From Lachnospiraceae bacterium (GTDB lineage: Bacteria; Bacillota; Clostridia; Lachnospirales; Lachnospiraceae): a stretch of DNA of 64,000 nt. The translations under genes were made by a program, and so were the position numbers. Of this stretch, positions 36,094 through 44,858 are shown piece after piece. Each line of letters begins with the position of its first letter. Position 1 is the first letter of the stretch. The notes beneath the pieces are model-generated. The model did not search any database, was not told the DNA's origin, and saw only the letters and a program-made list of their open reading frames with translations. Location: the NCBI GenBank assembly GCA_021770785.1, contig JAETQH010000016.1:1-64000 (forward strand), in the 5' to 3' direction.

Positions 36094-37231
36094 GTGGTAG
36101 AACTTGATCAATTTAAAGTGACCCTGAACTCTTACAGGGAACCGCTGCAGGAAGTGAGGGATTCACTTTGACCTGGCTAACAAGGAGCAGCGGATTGAAG
36201 AGTTAGAACGGGAAATGGAGGCGTCGGATTTTTGGGACGACCCGGTGGTTTCCCAGAAGAAAATGAAAGAATTAAAGAGCATGAAGGATGATGTGGAAAC
36301 CTATGCTTCTTTAAAGACACAGTTTGAAGATATTGAGACACTTTTAGAGATGGGATATGAGGAAAACGATGCGTCCCTTATCCCGGAGATTGAAGAGAAT
36401 TTGCAGGAACTGATAAAGACCTACGACGGAATCCGCATTAAGACCCTGCTTTCCGGGGAGTATGACGGCGACAATGCCATCGTTTCCTTACATGCGGGGG
36501 CAGGCGGTACGGAGTCCTGTGACTGGGCGGCAATGCTGTACCGTATGTTTACCAGATGGGCGGCGGATAAAGGTTTTGGGGTGGAAGTGTTAGATTCCCT
36601 TGACGGGGAAGAAGCGGGCATTAAGTCCATTACTTTCCAGGTTAACGGAGAGAATGCCTACGGTTATCTGAAATCCGAGAAGGGCGTACACCGTCTGGTG
36701 CGTATTTCCCCCTTTAATGCGGCGGGCAAGCGGCAGACCTCCTTTGTGTCCTGTGATGTGATGCCGGACATTGAGGAAGATTTGGATATTGAGATTAACG
36801 AGGATGACCTCCGGATTGACACCTACCGTTCCAGCGGAGCGGGGGGGCAGCATATCAACAAGACCTCCTCGGCAATCCGAATCACCCACCTTCCTACGGG
36901 AATTGTGGTACAATGCCAGAACGAGCGTTCCCAGTTCCAGAATAAGGATAAGGCAATGCAGATGTTAAAGGCAAAGCTGTACCTGTTAAAGCAGCAGGAG
37001 AATGCCGAAAAAGCGGCGGGAATCCGCGGTGAGGTGACAGAAATCGGCTGGGGCAACCAGATTCGCTCCTATGTCATGCAGCCATACACCATGGTGAAAG
37101 ACCACCGTACCGGGGTGGAAACCGGAAATGTGGACAGTGTGTTAGACGGAAAGATTGACTTATTTATCAATGGTTATTTGAAATGGCTTTCCTTAGGCTG
37201 CCCGAAGGGACTTGGAGGCGGAGATGAGTAG
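36094..37231 (+). CDS. prfB: peptide chain release factor 2, programmed +1 frameshift
   Basis: RF2 ends translation at UAA and UGA. The gene is in two frames: codons from GTG 36094 run to CTT-TGA, where the in-frame UGA is at 36169-36171, and the main frame resumes at GAC 36170. The slip sequence CTTTGAC, with purine-rich GAGGG six bases before CTT, is the classic autoregulatory site: low RF2 favours the +1 shift. The joined product is about 378 residues with SPF (SPFNAAGKRQTSF), the UGA-reading tripeptide, and GAGGQHINKTSS, whose GGQ enters the peptidyl-transferase centre. AGAGGTG precedes GTG. The two frames are not a sequencing error. Confidence 0.96.
36166..36172 (+). promoter_or_regulatory. 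RF2 programmed frameshift site
   Basis: CTTTGAC, codon 25 of prfB: the ribosome moves from CTT to TTT-type pairing and reads GAC next. An SD-like GAGGG lies at 36156-36160. Confidence 0.95.
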
Positions 37232-38009
37232 CGGTATCATTCTCTGGATGGTGCCTGTGGTATTGTTAGCAGCGGTTTTGGTTGGCGCTGCGGTGGTAAT
37301 GCAGAAGATAAAACGGTTTTCCCGGGGTGTCTTTGGGACGGATTCTCTGGCGGAGGGGCTGGAGCGTCAGGCGGATGAGCTGGCGCTGACTCCGAAATCC
37401 GTTTCCGCCATGACCCGGATTTTTGCACCCCAGATTCAGAAGGATTTCCCGGAATTTCATTTAGAGGAATTTGAGGATAAGGTGGAAAATGTGCTGGTGG
37501 CGGCGTTGCAGGCAATCAGCGCAGGGACTTCCTTTGCAGGCGGTATTTCGGAAAATGCAGAGGGAACGGTAAAGCTGTCGGAGGACTTCAAGCTGCAGGT
37601 GGAAAACCGTATTAGGGAGAATCAGGCGTCAGGCATCAGAGAGCGCTATGAGCAGATAACGGTACACCAGACAGAAATTGCCAATTATACGAAACAAAAG
37701 GGAAAATGTGTGATTACCTTCCAGAGCGCTGTAGGCCATCTCCATTATAAGGAGAAGGAGGGGGCAGTGACGGAGGGGGATAAAAATCGTTTAGGGCAGA
37801 CGAAATATAACGTGGAAGTGATGTATATCCAGAATGAGGCTTTGGCGGGGGAGGACAATGCCTTTGGCACCACCTGCCCAAACTGTGGAGCGCCTGTTAC
37901 CAACCTTGGGGCGATGTACTGCGAGTACTGCGGCTCGGCAGTCACTCCGGTGAATGTGAAGGTCTGGTCAGTCCACAGTTTTTATGAGGTGAATTATAAA
38001 CGTCTCTGA
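37224..38009 (+). CDS. membrane protein with C-terminal zinc ribbon
   Basis: About 261 residues: one N-terminal membrane helix (IILWMVPVVLLAAVLVGAAVV), a soluble middle part whose segment DFPEFHLEEFEDKVENVLVAAL reminds me of Tim44-like/NTF2-type domains (weak), and a zinc ribbon CPNCGAPVTNLGAMYCEYCG near the end. ATG 37224 follows GGAGG and overlaps the prfB stop by eight bases, so it is coupled to prfB translation. The three following genes are zinc-ribbon, SPFH and TPM proteins, so it probably belongs to the same envelope module. Function unknown. Confidence 0.8.
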   Translation: MSSGIILWMVPVVLLAAVLVGAAVVMQKIKRFSRGVFGTDSLAEGLERQADELALTPKSVSAMTRIFAPQIQKDFPEFHLEEFEDKVENVLVAALQAISAGTSFAGGISENAEGTVKLSEDFKLQVENRIRENQASGIRERYEQITVHQTEIANYTKQKGKCVITFQSAVGHLHYKEKEGAVTEGDKNRLGQTKYNVEVMYIQNEALAGEDNAFGTTCPNCGAPVTNLGAMYCEYCGSAVTPVNVKVWSVHSFYEVNYKRL

Positions 38010-38108
38010 TGAAGTTCCGGCAGAGCTTTTCGGGTAAAAATACAAATTCTGACAGAAAAGTGCTCTGTACAAATACAGGGATAGCAAACAGGATACAGGA
38101 GGAAAACT

Positions 38109-39326
38109 ATGGGAATTATTAAAGCGATTACACAGGCGGTGGGAAGCGGTTTTGCGGACCAGTGGCTTGAGGTTTATGAAGCGGACGACATGGGTGAAAA
38201 AACGGTATTTACCAGCGGTGTGCTACTTCGCAAGGGACAGAACAGGAAAGGGACGGAGAATACCGTCAGCAACGGTTCTATTATCCATGTTTATGACAAT
38301 CAGTTTATGATGTTAGTGGATGGGGGAAAAGTGGTGGATTACACCGCAGAGCCGGGCTATTATAAAGTAGACAATTCTTCCATGCCCTCTTTATTTAACG
38401 GAGAGTTCGGGGAGACCTTAAAGGAATCCTTTAACCGTATCAAATTCGGAGGTCAGACTCCTACGGCACAGAAGGTATTTTTCGTCAATTTACAGGAAAT
38501 CAAGGGCATTAAGTTCGGCACCAGAAATCCGATTAATTACTTTGATAATTTCTATAATGCGGAATTGTTTCTGCGGGCCCATGGAACCTACTCCATTAAG
38601 ATTACAAACCCGTTACAGTTTTATGCAGAGGTGATTCCGAGAAATAAGGACAGAGTAGAAATTGACAGTATTAACGAACAGTATTTGTCCGAATTTTTAG
38701 AGGCGCTGCAGTCTTCCATCAATCAGATGTCAGCGGATGGTACCCGTATTTCCTATGTTTCTTCTAAGGCGAGGGAATTAGGAAAATATATGTCAGACAC
38801 CTTAGACGAAGAGTGGAACCAGCTGCGCGGTATGGAAATCCAGAGCGTGGGTATTGCCAGTGTTTCTTATGATGAAGCCTCCCAGAAGCTCATCAATATG
38901 AGAAACGAAGGGGCGATGTTAGGCTCGGACTTCAATGTTATGCGTGGTATGGCAGTCAAGAACATCACCGAGGGCATCCGGGATGCGGGAAGCAATTCCG
39001 GTGGTGCCATGGCAGGATTTATGGGAGTAGGCATGGGAATGAATGCCATGAATCAGACCATGTCAGGCCTGAGTGGTTTACAGACACCGGGAGATATGCA
39101 GGGAGGTGCTATGCCACAGGGCGGTATGCAGCCGGGAGCTACGCAGGGAACGCCTCAGAATGGTGCACAGCCGGGAGACGGCTGGACCTGTGAGTGTGGT
39201 CAGGTGAATACGGGAAAATTCTGCAGCGAGTGCGGAAAACCTGCTCCGGCGGCAGAATGGATCTGCGAATGCGGTCAGACCAATAAAGGTAAATTTTGTA
39301 GCAACTGTGGAAAAGAGAGGAAATAA
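38109..39326 (+). CDS. SPFH/Band-7 protein of the YdjI type with zinc ribbons
   Basis: This 405-residue protein has an SPFH-like core of the kind annotated as virion core or YdjI family (VFFVNLQEIKGIKFGTRNPINY, RAHGTYSIKITNPLQFY, then GMEIQSVGIASVSYDEAS). A Gly/Met/Gln-rich flexible stretch follows (about 300-360), then two C-terminal zinc ribbons (CECGQVNTGKFCSECGK and CECGQTNKGKFCSNCGK). In Bacillus, ydjI lies in the pspA-ydjGHI envelope-stress operon. AGGAGG before ATG. The next gene starts two bases after its stop. Confidence 0.88.
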   Translation: MGIIKAITQAVGSGFADQWLEVYEADDMGEKTVFTSGVLLRKGQNRKGTENTVSNGSIIHVYDNQFMMLVDGGKVVDYTAEPGYYKVDNSSMPSLFNGEFGETLKESFNRIKFGGQTPTAQKVFFVNLQEIKGIKFGTRNPINYFDNFYNAELFLRAHGTYSIKITNPLQFYAEVIPRNKDRVEIDSINEQYLSEFLEALQSSINQMSADGTRISYVSSKARELGKYMSDTLDEEWNQLRGMEIQSVGIASVSYDEASQKLINMRNEGAMLGSDFNVMRGMAVKNITEGIRDAGSNSGGAMAGFMGVGMGMNAMNQTMSGLSGLQTPGDMQGGAMPQGGMQPGATQGTPQNGAQPGDGWTCECGQVNTGKFCSECGKPAPAAEWICECGQTNKGKFCSNCGKERK

Positions 39327-39328
39327 GG

Positions 39329-40411
39329 ATGGCAATTATCAGTTATAAATGTCCAAACTGTGACGGTGAACTGATTTTCGAACCATCGACACAAAAGTAT
39401 AAATGCGAGTACTGCGGCAGCCTGTTTTCTCAGGAAGAATTAGATGCCATGAAACCGGCGGAGGGCAGCGAGAGGATAGATGACGGGGCGCAGACCGCAG
39501 AGGAAAGCCCCCGGGAAGAAAACGGGGAGACTGCCGCTGCCGGAGCGGTGATTTACAGCTGTCCCAGCTGCGGCGCCCAGATTGTGACAGATGACACCAC
39601 GGCGGCAACCTTCTGTTACTACTGCCATAATCCGGTGGTGTTAGGGGGACGTTTAGAGGGGAAATATCTCCCGGATAAAATCATTCCCTTTGCCGTCACC
39701 AGAGAAGCGGCAGAAAAGGGCTTTGGCGAATATATCAGTAAGAAAAAATTTGTGCCGAAGGCATTTTTCAGCAAAAAGCAGATAGAAAGCATGACGGGTG
39801 TCTATTTTCCTTACTGGATTTATGATACGAAGCTTGAGGGCTCCATGCAGGCGGAGGGACGCAATATCAGGGTATGGCGTTCCGGAGATACGGAATTTAC
39901 CGAAACAAAGTTTTATCACGTGCAGAGAGAGGGCGAGGTGGAGCTTTCCAATTTATCGGAAAATGCGTTGAAAAAAGCCAATGCCAAACTGGCGAAGAAC
40001 ATGCTGCCCTATGATTTTTCTAAGATGAAGGAATTTAAGACAGGGTATCTGTCCGGTTTTTTAGCGGAGCGCCGGGATATTGAGAAACAGGAAGTGGAAG
40101 GGAAAATGCAGCAGGAAATGCGGGAGAACGCAGAGCGTTTACTGCGGGAAACCATAAAGGGCTATAATTCCGTTTCTGTACGGAATACCAGGATTGTACC
40201 TAAAAAAGAAAACTGGTCCTATGTATTATTTCCTGTCTGGACTCTTACCTACAAGGCGAAAGGCGGCCAGATTTATTACTATTCCATGAACGGGCAGACC
40301 GGGAAAGTCAGCGGAGAATTACCCATTGATTATGCCAAGGTAACGGTTGTGAGCGCGGTGTGCGCAGCAGCAGCCTTAGTGCTGGCGTTGATAGGAGGGT
40401 TTTTCTTATGA
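39329..40411 (+). CDS. zinc-ribbon membrane protein of the YdjG type
   Basis: The protein of 360 residues has two N-terminal zinc ribbons (CPNCDGELIF...CEYCGSLF and CPSCGAQI...CYYCHNPV) separated by an acidic stretch. A soluble domain follows (PYWIYDTKLEGSMQAEG, VLFPVWTLTYKAKGGQIYYY), and then one C-terminal membrane helix (VVSAVCAAAALVLALIGGFFL). The layout matches Bacillus YdjG. Its TGA overlaps the next start (ATGA). I infer a membrane partner of the SPFH protein; no enzymatic motif is visible. Confidence 0.85.
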   Translation: MAIISYKCPNCDGELIFEPSTQKYKCEYCGSLFSQEELDAMKPAEGSERIDDGAQTAEESPREENGETAAAGAVIYSCPSCGAQIVTDDTTAATFCYYCHNPVVLGGRLEGKYLPDKIIPFAVTREAAEKGFGEYISKKKFVPKAFFSKKQIESMTGVYFPYWIYDTKLEGSMQAEGRNIRVWRSGDTEFTETKFYHVQREGEVELSNLSENALKKANAKLAKNMLPYDFSKMKEFKTGYLSGFLAERRDIEKQEVEGKMQQEMRENAERLLRETIKGYNSVSVRNTRIVPKKENWSYVLFPVWTLTYKAKGGQIYYYSMNGQTGKVSGELPIDYAKVTVVSAVCAAAALVLALIGGFFL

Positions 40412-41253
40412 GAAAAAGAGTGAGACAGTGGTTTTTAGGCATCAGTTTGCTGCTGTTTTCCCTGCAAGTGAATGGCTTTTCTATGGAAAATGCTGTTTTT
40501 GCGGCGCAGAAGGGGAATGTCTATGATGAGGCAGAACTTTTGACGGATGAGGAAATGGATGCCCTGGATGAGAAAATCGGTGCATTGATGGAAACCACCG
40601 GATGGAATATTTATGCGGTAACCACCGATGATGCCGGAGGAAAGAGTGCTGCGGCATACGCAGATGATTTTTTTGACAGTCATTCTACGGAACAAGAGGA
40701 TGGTGTGGCTGCATTAATTGATATGGATAACCGGGAAATCTACCTTTCCGCCTGCGGAGAGGCAATCCGTTACCTGACAGATGAGAGGCTGGATTACATA
40801 CTGGATGAGGCTTACGGGGAAATCACTGAGGGTTATTATGCGGATTGTCTGGGCGCTATGATAGACGGTGCGGCGGAATACTATGAGAGAGGCATTCCGG
40901 AAAATCAGTATAATTATGATGAAGAAACCGGAGAGATTTCCGTTTACCACAGTATTACCCTTTGGGAGGCGCTGATAGCGGCAGCCATCGCTGTTGGAGT
41001 TTTTGGGGTAGTCTTTGGCGGCATTGTAGGGAAATACCGGCTGAAATTCGGAAATTATGAGTATGACTTCCGGCAGTTTAGCAGTATGGATTTAAAAGAC
41101 AGCAGTGACATGCTGGTAAACACTGCCGTTACCCACCGCAAAATTCCGCAGAATAACGGAGACGGGGGAAGCTCCCATAGCAACAGCGGCAGGAGTACGA
41201 CCCACCACAGCAGCAGCGGCAGAAGCCACGGTGGTTCCGGCAGGAAATTCTAA
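40408..41253 (+). CDS. TPM-domain membrane protein of the YdjH type
   Basis: A signal peptide is followed by a TPM domain (VYDEAELLTDEEMDALDEKI ... WNIYAVTTDDAGG ... GVAALIDMDNREIYLSACG), as in YdjH and thylakoid TLP18.3. One membrane helix (ALIAAAIAVGVFGVVFGGIV) and a cytoplasmic Ser/His/Gly-rich tail follow. ATG 40408 has AGGAGGG before it; the frame reads further upstream only inside the previous gene. About 281 residues. It completes a ydjG-ydjH-ydjI-like set in the order I-G-H, but without pspA. Confidence 0.85.
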   Translation: MRKRVRQWFLGISLLLFSLQVNGFSMENAVFAAQKGNVYDEAELLTDEEMDALDEKIGALMETTGWNIYAVTTDDAGGKSAAAYADDFFDSHSTEQEDGVAALIDMDNREIYLSACGEAIRYLTDERLDYILDEAYGEITEGYYADCLGAMIDGAAEYYERGIPENQYNYDEETGEISVYHSITLWEALIAAAIAVGVFGVVFGGIVGKYRLKFGNYEYDFRQFSSMDLKDSSDMLVNTAVTHRKIPQNNGDGGSSHSNSGRSTTHHSSSGRSHGGSGRKF

Positions 41254-41353
41254 TGCAACGCTGTACTAGTGTTTTGCGCCGTTGATAAGCAGGCATGACA
41301 TTGGTACATAGGTATTATAGCTTATATGAAAAAAAGTTATGATTAACATGGAA

Positions 41354-41392
41354 GAAAAGAGGTTGCGTCTGCAGCCTCTTTATGTTATTATC
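41354..41392 (+). terminator. terminator after TPM gene
   Basis: Stem AAAGAGGTTGC/GCAGCCTCTTT with a GTCT loop (41357-41382), followed by a T-rich tract. Confidence 0.6.
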
Positions 41393-41501
41393 TTCCTCAT
41401 GAGGACAAATGTTGGTGTGCAACAAACACAATGTAAAAAATGTAATACATAAAGGAAAGCGAAAAGAAAAACGGCAAAATAAGAGGGAAAGAGGCTGAGT
41501 T

Positions 41502-41951
41502 GTGAACATGAAAGAAAAATGCCAATATTTTGTTTTGAAAGAAAAGGCAGTGCCTGAGGTTCTTTTAAAAGTGGTAGAGGCAAAGAGACTTATCGATTCC
41601 GGAAAGATTGCTTCGGTGCAGGAAGCCACAGAGAAAGTGGGAATCAGCAGAAGTTCTTTTTATAAATATAAGGATGATATTTTCCCGTTCCACGAGACGG
41701 CGAGAGGGAAAACCATTACTATGGTGATTCAGTTAGAGGATGAGCCGGGGCTGTTGTCGGTGGTGTTAAAGACCATTGCGGAGTTTCATGCCAATATCTT
41801 GACCATTCATCAGAGTATCCCCATTAACGGGATTGCGTCTTTAACGTTAAGTGTGGATGTGCTGCCCCAGACCGGAGATGTTGCGGAAATGGTGGCACGG
41901 ATTGAGGAGCAGGACGGGATACATTATGTAAAGATTTTGGCACGTGAATAG
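41502..41951 (+). CDS. ACT domain protein (UPF0735, PheB-like)
   Basis: This 149-residue protein has an N-terminal helix-turn-helix-like part (SVQEATEKVGISRSSFYKYKDDIFPF) and a C-terminal ACT domain (ITMVIQLEDEPGLLSVVLKTIAEFHANI), the amino-acid-binding module. It belongs to the PheB/UPF0735 family. It precedes hom by 37 bases in the same direction, so a role in sensing threonine, methionine or aromatic amino acids for this operon is reasonable but unproven. The start is GTG 41502 (AGAGG seven bases before) or ATG 41508. Confidence 0.87.
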   Translation: MNMKEKCQYFVLKEKAVPEVLLKVVEAKRLIDSGKIASVQEATEKVGISRSSFYKYKDDIFPFHETARGKTITMVIQLEDEPGLLSVVLKTIAEFHANILTIHQSIPINGIASLTLSVDVLPQTGDVAEMVARIEEQDGIHYVKILARE

Positions 41952-41988
41952 TTTGCCAGAGTGATATCTATTAACCAGGAGGAAAATT

Positions 41989-43194
41989 ATGATAAAAGCA
42001 GCGATTATGGGATACGGAACCATCGGTTCCGGCGTTATGGAAGTGTTGGAGATCAATCAGGGCAGCATTGCGAAACGTGTGGGCGAAGGGATTGAGATAA
42101 AATATGTCTTAGACCTCCGTGATTTTCCGGGGGAACCGGTGCAGGAAAAAATCGTTCATGATTATAAAGCGATTGCAGAGGATACAGAGGTAAAAATCGT
42201 GGTGGAAACCATGGGAGGTGTGGAGCCTGCCTATACTTTTGTGAAAGCGATGTTAGAAGCAGGAAAGCATGTGACCACATCTAATAAGGCGTTAGTAGCG
42301 GTCAAGGGAGCGGAACTGATTGCCCTTGCGAAGGAAAAAAATGTAAACTTTATGTTTGAGGCAAGCGTCGGCGGAGGTATCCCCATTATCCGTCCGTTAA
42401 ATTCCTGCCTGACCGCAGATGAAATTGAGGAAATTACCGGAATTGTCAATGGTACTACCAACTATATGATGACAAAAATGACAGAGGAAGGCTCTGAGTT
42501 TGCGGACGTGTTAAAGGATGCCCAGGCAAAGGGATATGCGGAGAAAGACCCGACAGCGGATATTGAGGGCTATGATGCCTGCCGTAAAATCGCAATCTTA
42601 ACCTCTTTAGTCTGCGGACAGCAGGTGGATTTTGAGGATATTCACACCGAGGGTATTACCAAAATTACCGCAACGGATATCAGATATGCCAAGGCAATGG
42701 GAAGAGCCATCAAGCTGTTAGCTTCCAGCAAAAAGACGGGGGACGGCTATGTGGCAATGGTAGCGCCGTATTTACTGCCAAAGACACATCCGCTTTACAG
42801 TGTCAACGACGTATTTAACGCCATTTTTGTACATGGCAATGTGTTGGGAGATGCAATGTTCTACGGCAGTGGTGCAGGAAAGCTTCCGACGGCAAGTGCA
42901 GTGGTTGCCGATATTGTGGAGATGGCAAAACATCTGGATATGAATATTCCGGTGGAATGGAGTTCTAAGAAATTAGAGTTAGTGGACTATAAAAAATCCG
43001 TGAACCGGTTCTTTGTGCGGGTAACGGGGGAGGATAAAGCAGCAGTGGAAAACACCTTTGGCAGCGTAACCTATGTCAGTGCAGAGGGCGTTACCGGGGA
43101 ACTGGGCTTTGTGACAGAGAGCATGACAGAGGCAGAATTTGAGCAGAAGGCAGATGCGCTTGGAACGGTAGTGCAGACTATTCGTGTTGCATAA
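41989..43194 (+). CDS. hom: homoserine dehydrogenase
   Basis: This enzyme reduces aspartate semialdehyde to homoserine, the branch point to threonine and methionine. The 401 residues show the nucleotide-binding MGYGTIGSGV (residues 6-15), the catalytic segments TSNKALVAVKG, EASVGGGIPIIRPL, GIVNGTTNYMMTKM and KDPTADIEGYDACRKIAIL with the substrate Lys, and a C-terminal ACT-like region (FFVRVTGEDKAAV...). AGGAGG precedes ATG. It lies between an ACT regulator and the apgM-like gene. Confidence 0.96.
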   Translation: MIKAAIMGYGTIGSGVMEVLEINQGSIAKRVGEGIEIKYVLDLRDFPGEPVQEKIVHDYKAIAEDTEVKIVVETMGGVEPAYTFVKAMLEAGKHVTTSNKALVAVKGAELIALAKEKNVNFMFEASVGGGIPIIRPLNSCLTADEIEEITGIVNGTTNYMMTKMTEEGSEFADVLKDAQAKGYAEKDPTADIEGYDACRKIAILTSLVCGQQVDFEDIHTEGITKITATDIRYAKAMGRAIKLLASSKKTGDGYVAMVAPYLLPKTHPLYSVNDVFNAIFVHGNVLGDAMFYGSGAGKLPTASAVVADIVEMAKHLDMNIPVEWSSKKLELVDYKKSVNRFFVRVTGEDKAAVENTFGSVTYVSAEGVTGELGFVTESMTEAEFEQKADALGTVVQTIRVA

Positions 43195-43299
43195 GATAAC
43201 GAGACAGGACATTCGGATTGACAGAACAAGGTCTGCGTCTGCAGGACATACGCAGCTTTGCCGGAAAAAGAGAAAGTCCTGCGGAAATGGAGAATTGAC

Positions 43300-44502
43300 A
43301 TGAAATATTTGGTAATATTAGGTGACGGAATGGCAGACCGCCCCATCGAGAGTCTGGGAGGAAAGACGCCCCTGGAATATGCAGACACCCCGAAAATGGA
43401 CGAGTTGGCGTCGAAAGGGGAAATCGGCATGGTACATACCATACCGGACGGAATGAAGCCGGGCAGTGATACGGCAAATCTCTCTGTATTAGGCTACGAC
43501 CCAAGAGAGTTTTATTCCGGTCGTTCACCCCTTGAGGCGCTTTCCATCGGCGTTCCCATGAAAGACACGGATATCGCTCTCCGCTGCAACATTGTAACTC
43601 TTTCCGAGGAAGAGGAAAATTACGAGGACCGTACCATCATTGACCACAGTTCCGGCGAAATCAGCACGGAGGACTGTGCCGTATTGTTAGAGGCAGTCAA
43701 AAAAGAATTAGAGACAGACATCTATCATTTTTATGTGGGAACCAGCTACCGCCACTGTTTCATCTGGGAAAATGGCGAGGTGGTGGATTTAGTGCAGCCC
43801 CATGATGTATTAGGGCAGAAAATCGGCGATAAGCTGCCGGAGAATGAAGTTCTTCGCAATATGATGAAGAAAAGCTACGATATTCTGGTGGATCATCCTA
43901 TTAATATCGAGCGTAAGAAAAAGGGATTGAATCCGGCAAATTCCTGCTGGTTCTGGGGAGCGGGAACGAAACCCGCATTGTATCCTTTCACAGAGCGCAC
44001 CCACAAAAACGGAGCCATGATTTCCGCCGTAGACCTGTTGAAGGGAATTGCCGTAGGAACCTCCATGAAGGTTATCACTGTAGACGGGGCGAACGGCGGT
44101 CTTGACACCAACTACGAGGGAAAAGCCCAGGCGGCCATCGATGTACTCACCAAGGGCGGTTACGATTTTGTCTATGTACATTTAGAGGGGCCGGACGAGA
44201 TGGGACATCAGGGAAGCGTGGAGAAAAAAGTCAAAGCCATTGAAAATCTGGATTCCAGAATTATCAGACCGATTGTAGAGAGACTAGAAGCGGCAGGCGA
44301 AGATTTCCGCATGGTAATCTTACCTGACCACCCAACCCCCATCTGCATCCGTACCCACTCCGCAGACAATGTCCCCTATCTGCTCTACGACAGCAGAAAT
44401 CCCCGTCAGGAGACATGGCACTACAACGAGCGGGAAGCAGAAGCCACAGATAATTTTGTAGCAGAAGGACATAAAATGATAGACTATTTATTTGAAATGT
44501 AA
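43300..44502 (+). CDS. ApgM-like phosphomutase, probable homoserine kinase
   Basis: The 400-residue protein is of the archaeal cofactor-independent phosphoglycerate mutase type (alkaline phosphatase superfamily). It has LGDGMADRPI, SDTANLSVLGYDP with the active-site Ser/Thr, LEGPDEMGHQGSVEKKVKAIE and LPDHPTPI...THS with metal ligands. In bacteria that lack ThrB, members of this family next to hom have been shown or proposed to be homoserine kinases (seen genetically in Desulfovibrio and Bacteroides). The neighbourhood here (ACT-hom-apgM) fits that role better than glycolysis. ATG 43300 follows GGAG; the longer frame from 43258 has none. Confidence 0.9.
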   Translation: MKYLVILGDGMADRPIESLGGKTPLEYADTPKMDELASKGEIGMVHTIPDGMKPGSDTANLSVLGYDPREFYSGRSPLEALSIGVPMKDTDIALRCNIVTLSEEEENYEDRTIIDHSSGEISTEDCAVLLEAVKKELETDIYHFYVGTSYRHCFIWENGEVVDLVQPHDVLGQKIGDKLPENEVLRNMMKKSYDILVDHPINIERKKKGLNPANSCWFWGAGTKPALYPFTERTHKNGAMISAVDLLKGIAVGTSMKVITVDGANGGLDTNYEGKAQAAIDVLTKGGYDFVYVHLEGPDEMGHQGSVEKKVKAIENLDSRIIRPIVERLEAAGEDFRMVILPDHPTPICIRTHSADNVPYLLYDSRNPRQETWHYNEREAEATDNFVAEGHKMIDYLFEM

Positions 44503-44516
44503 GGATATAGAAGAAA

Positions 44517-44564
44517 AAGGAGAACTCCCATCTGACGTTAAAAAGCCAGGTGGGAGTTCTCTTT
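44517..44564 (+). terminator. intrinsic terminator of hom operon
   Basis: A 14-bp stem with one G-U pair (44521-44534 with 44547-44560), extended by the flanking AAGG/CTTT pairs. Confidence 0.8.
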
Positions 44565-44569
44565 CGATG

Positions 44570-44842
44570 CTATAGTCCCTTGAGTATTTTCCATTCGTCC
44601 TCTAAAATGGACATTAGTATGTCATCCGCATAATTAGTTCCATCCATAATGGCATCACGGAGAACGCCTTCCTGCTTGAAACCGGCTTTTCGATAGACGC
44701 TCTCTGCCTTGGGATTGAAAGAATAGACGTCTAACTCTAAACGGTGAAGATTTAGATTTTCGAAAGCAAAATCACGGGTGGTTCATTGATGACGCTTTCA
44801 CCGATAATGCGGCCGTCCGGAGTAATAATCAAAAAGAAATAA
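44570..44842 (-). pseudogene. GNAT N-acetyltransferase remnant
   Basis: Read on the minus strand, one frame gives NHYFFLIITPDGRIIGESVI and a second gives ENLNLHRLELDVYSFNPKAE then VYRKAGFKQEGVLRDAI and a stop at 44570-44572. Together they form the C-terminal two thirds of a RimJ/RimL-like acetyltransferase. They are broken by a frameshift near 44776 and have no start. It lies directly after the merR stop, so it may be an old target or partner gene now decayed. Confidence 0.85.
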
Positions 44843-44858
44843 TGGTTCTAATACCGTG

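Noticed and set aside
36094-37231. prfB as a broken gene
   Set aside because: The interruption is CTTTGAC with an SD-like GAGGG upstream, the standard RF2 autoregulatory frameshift.
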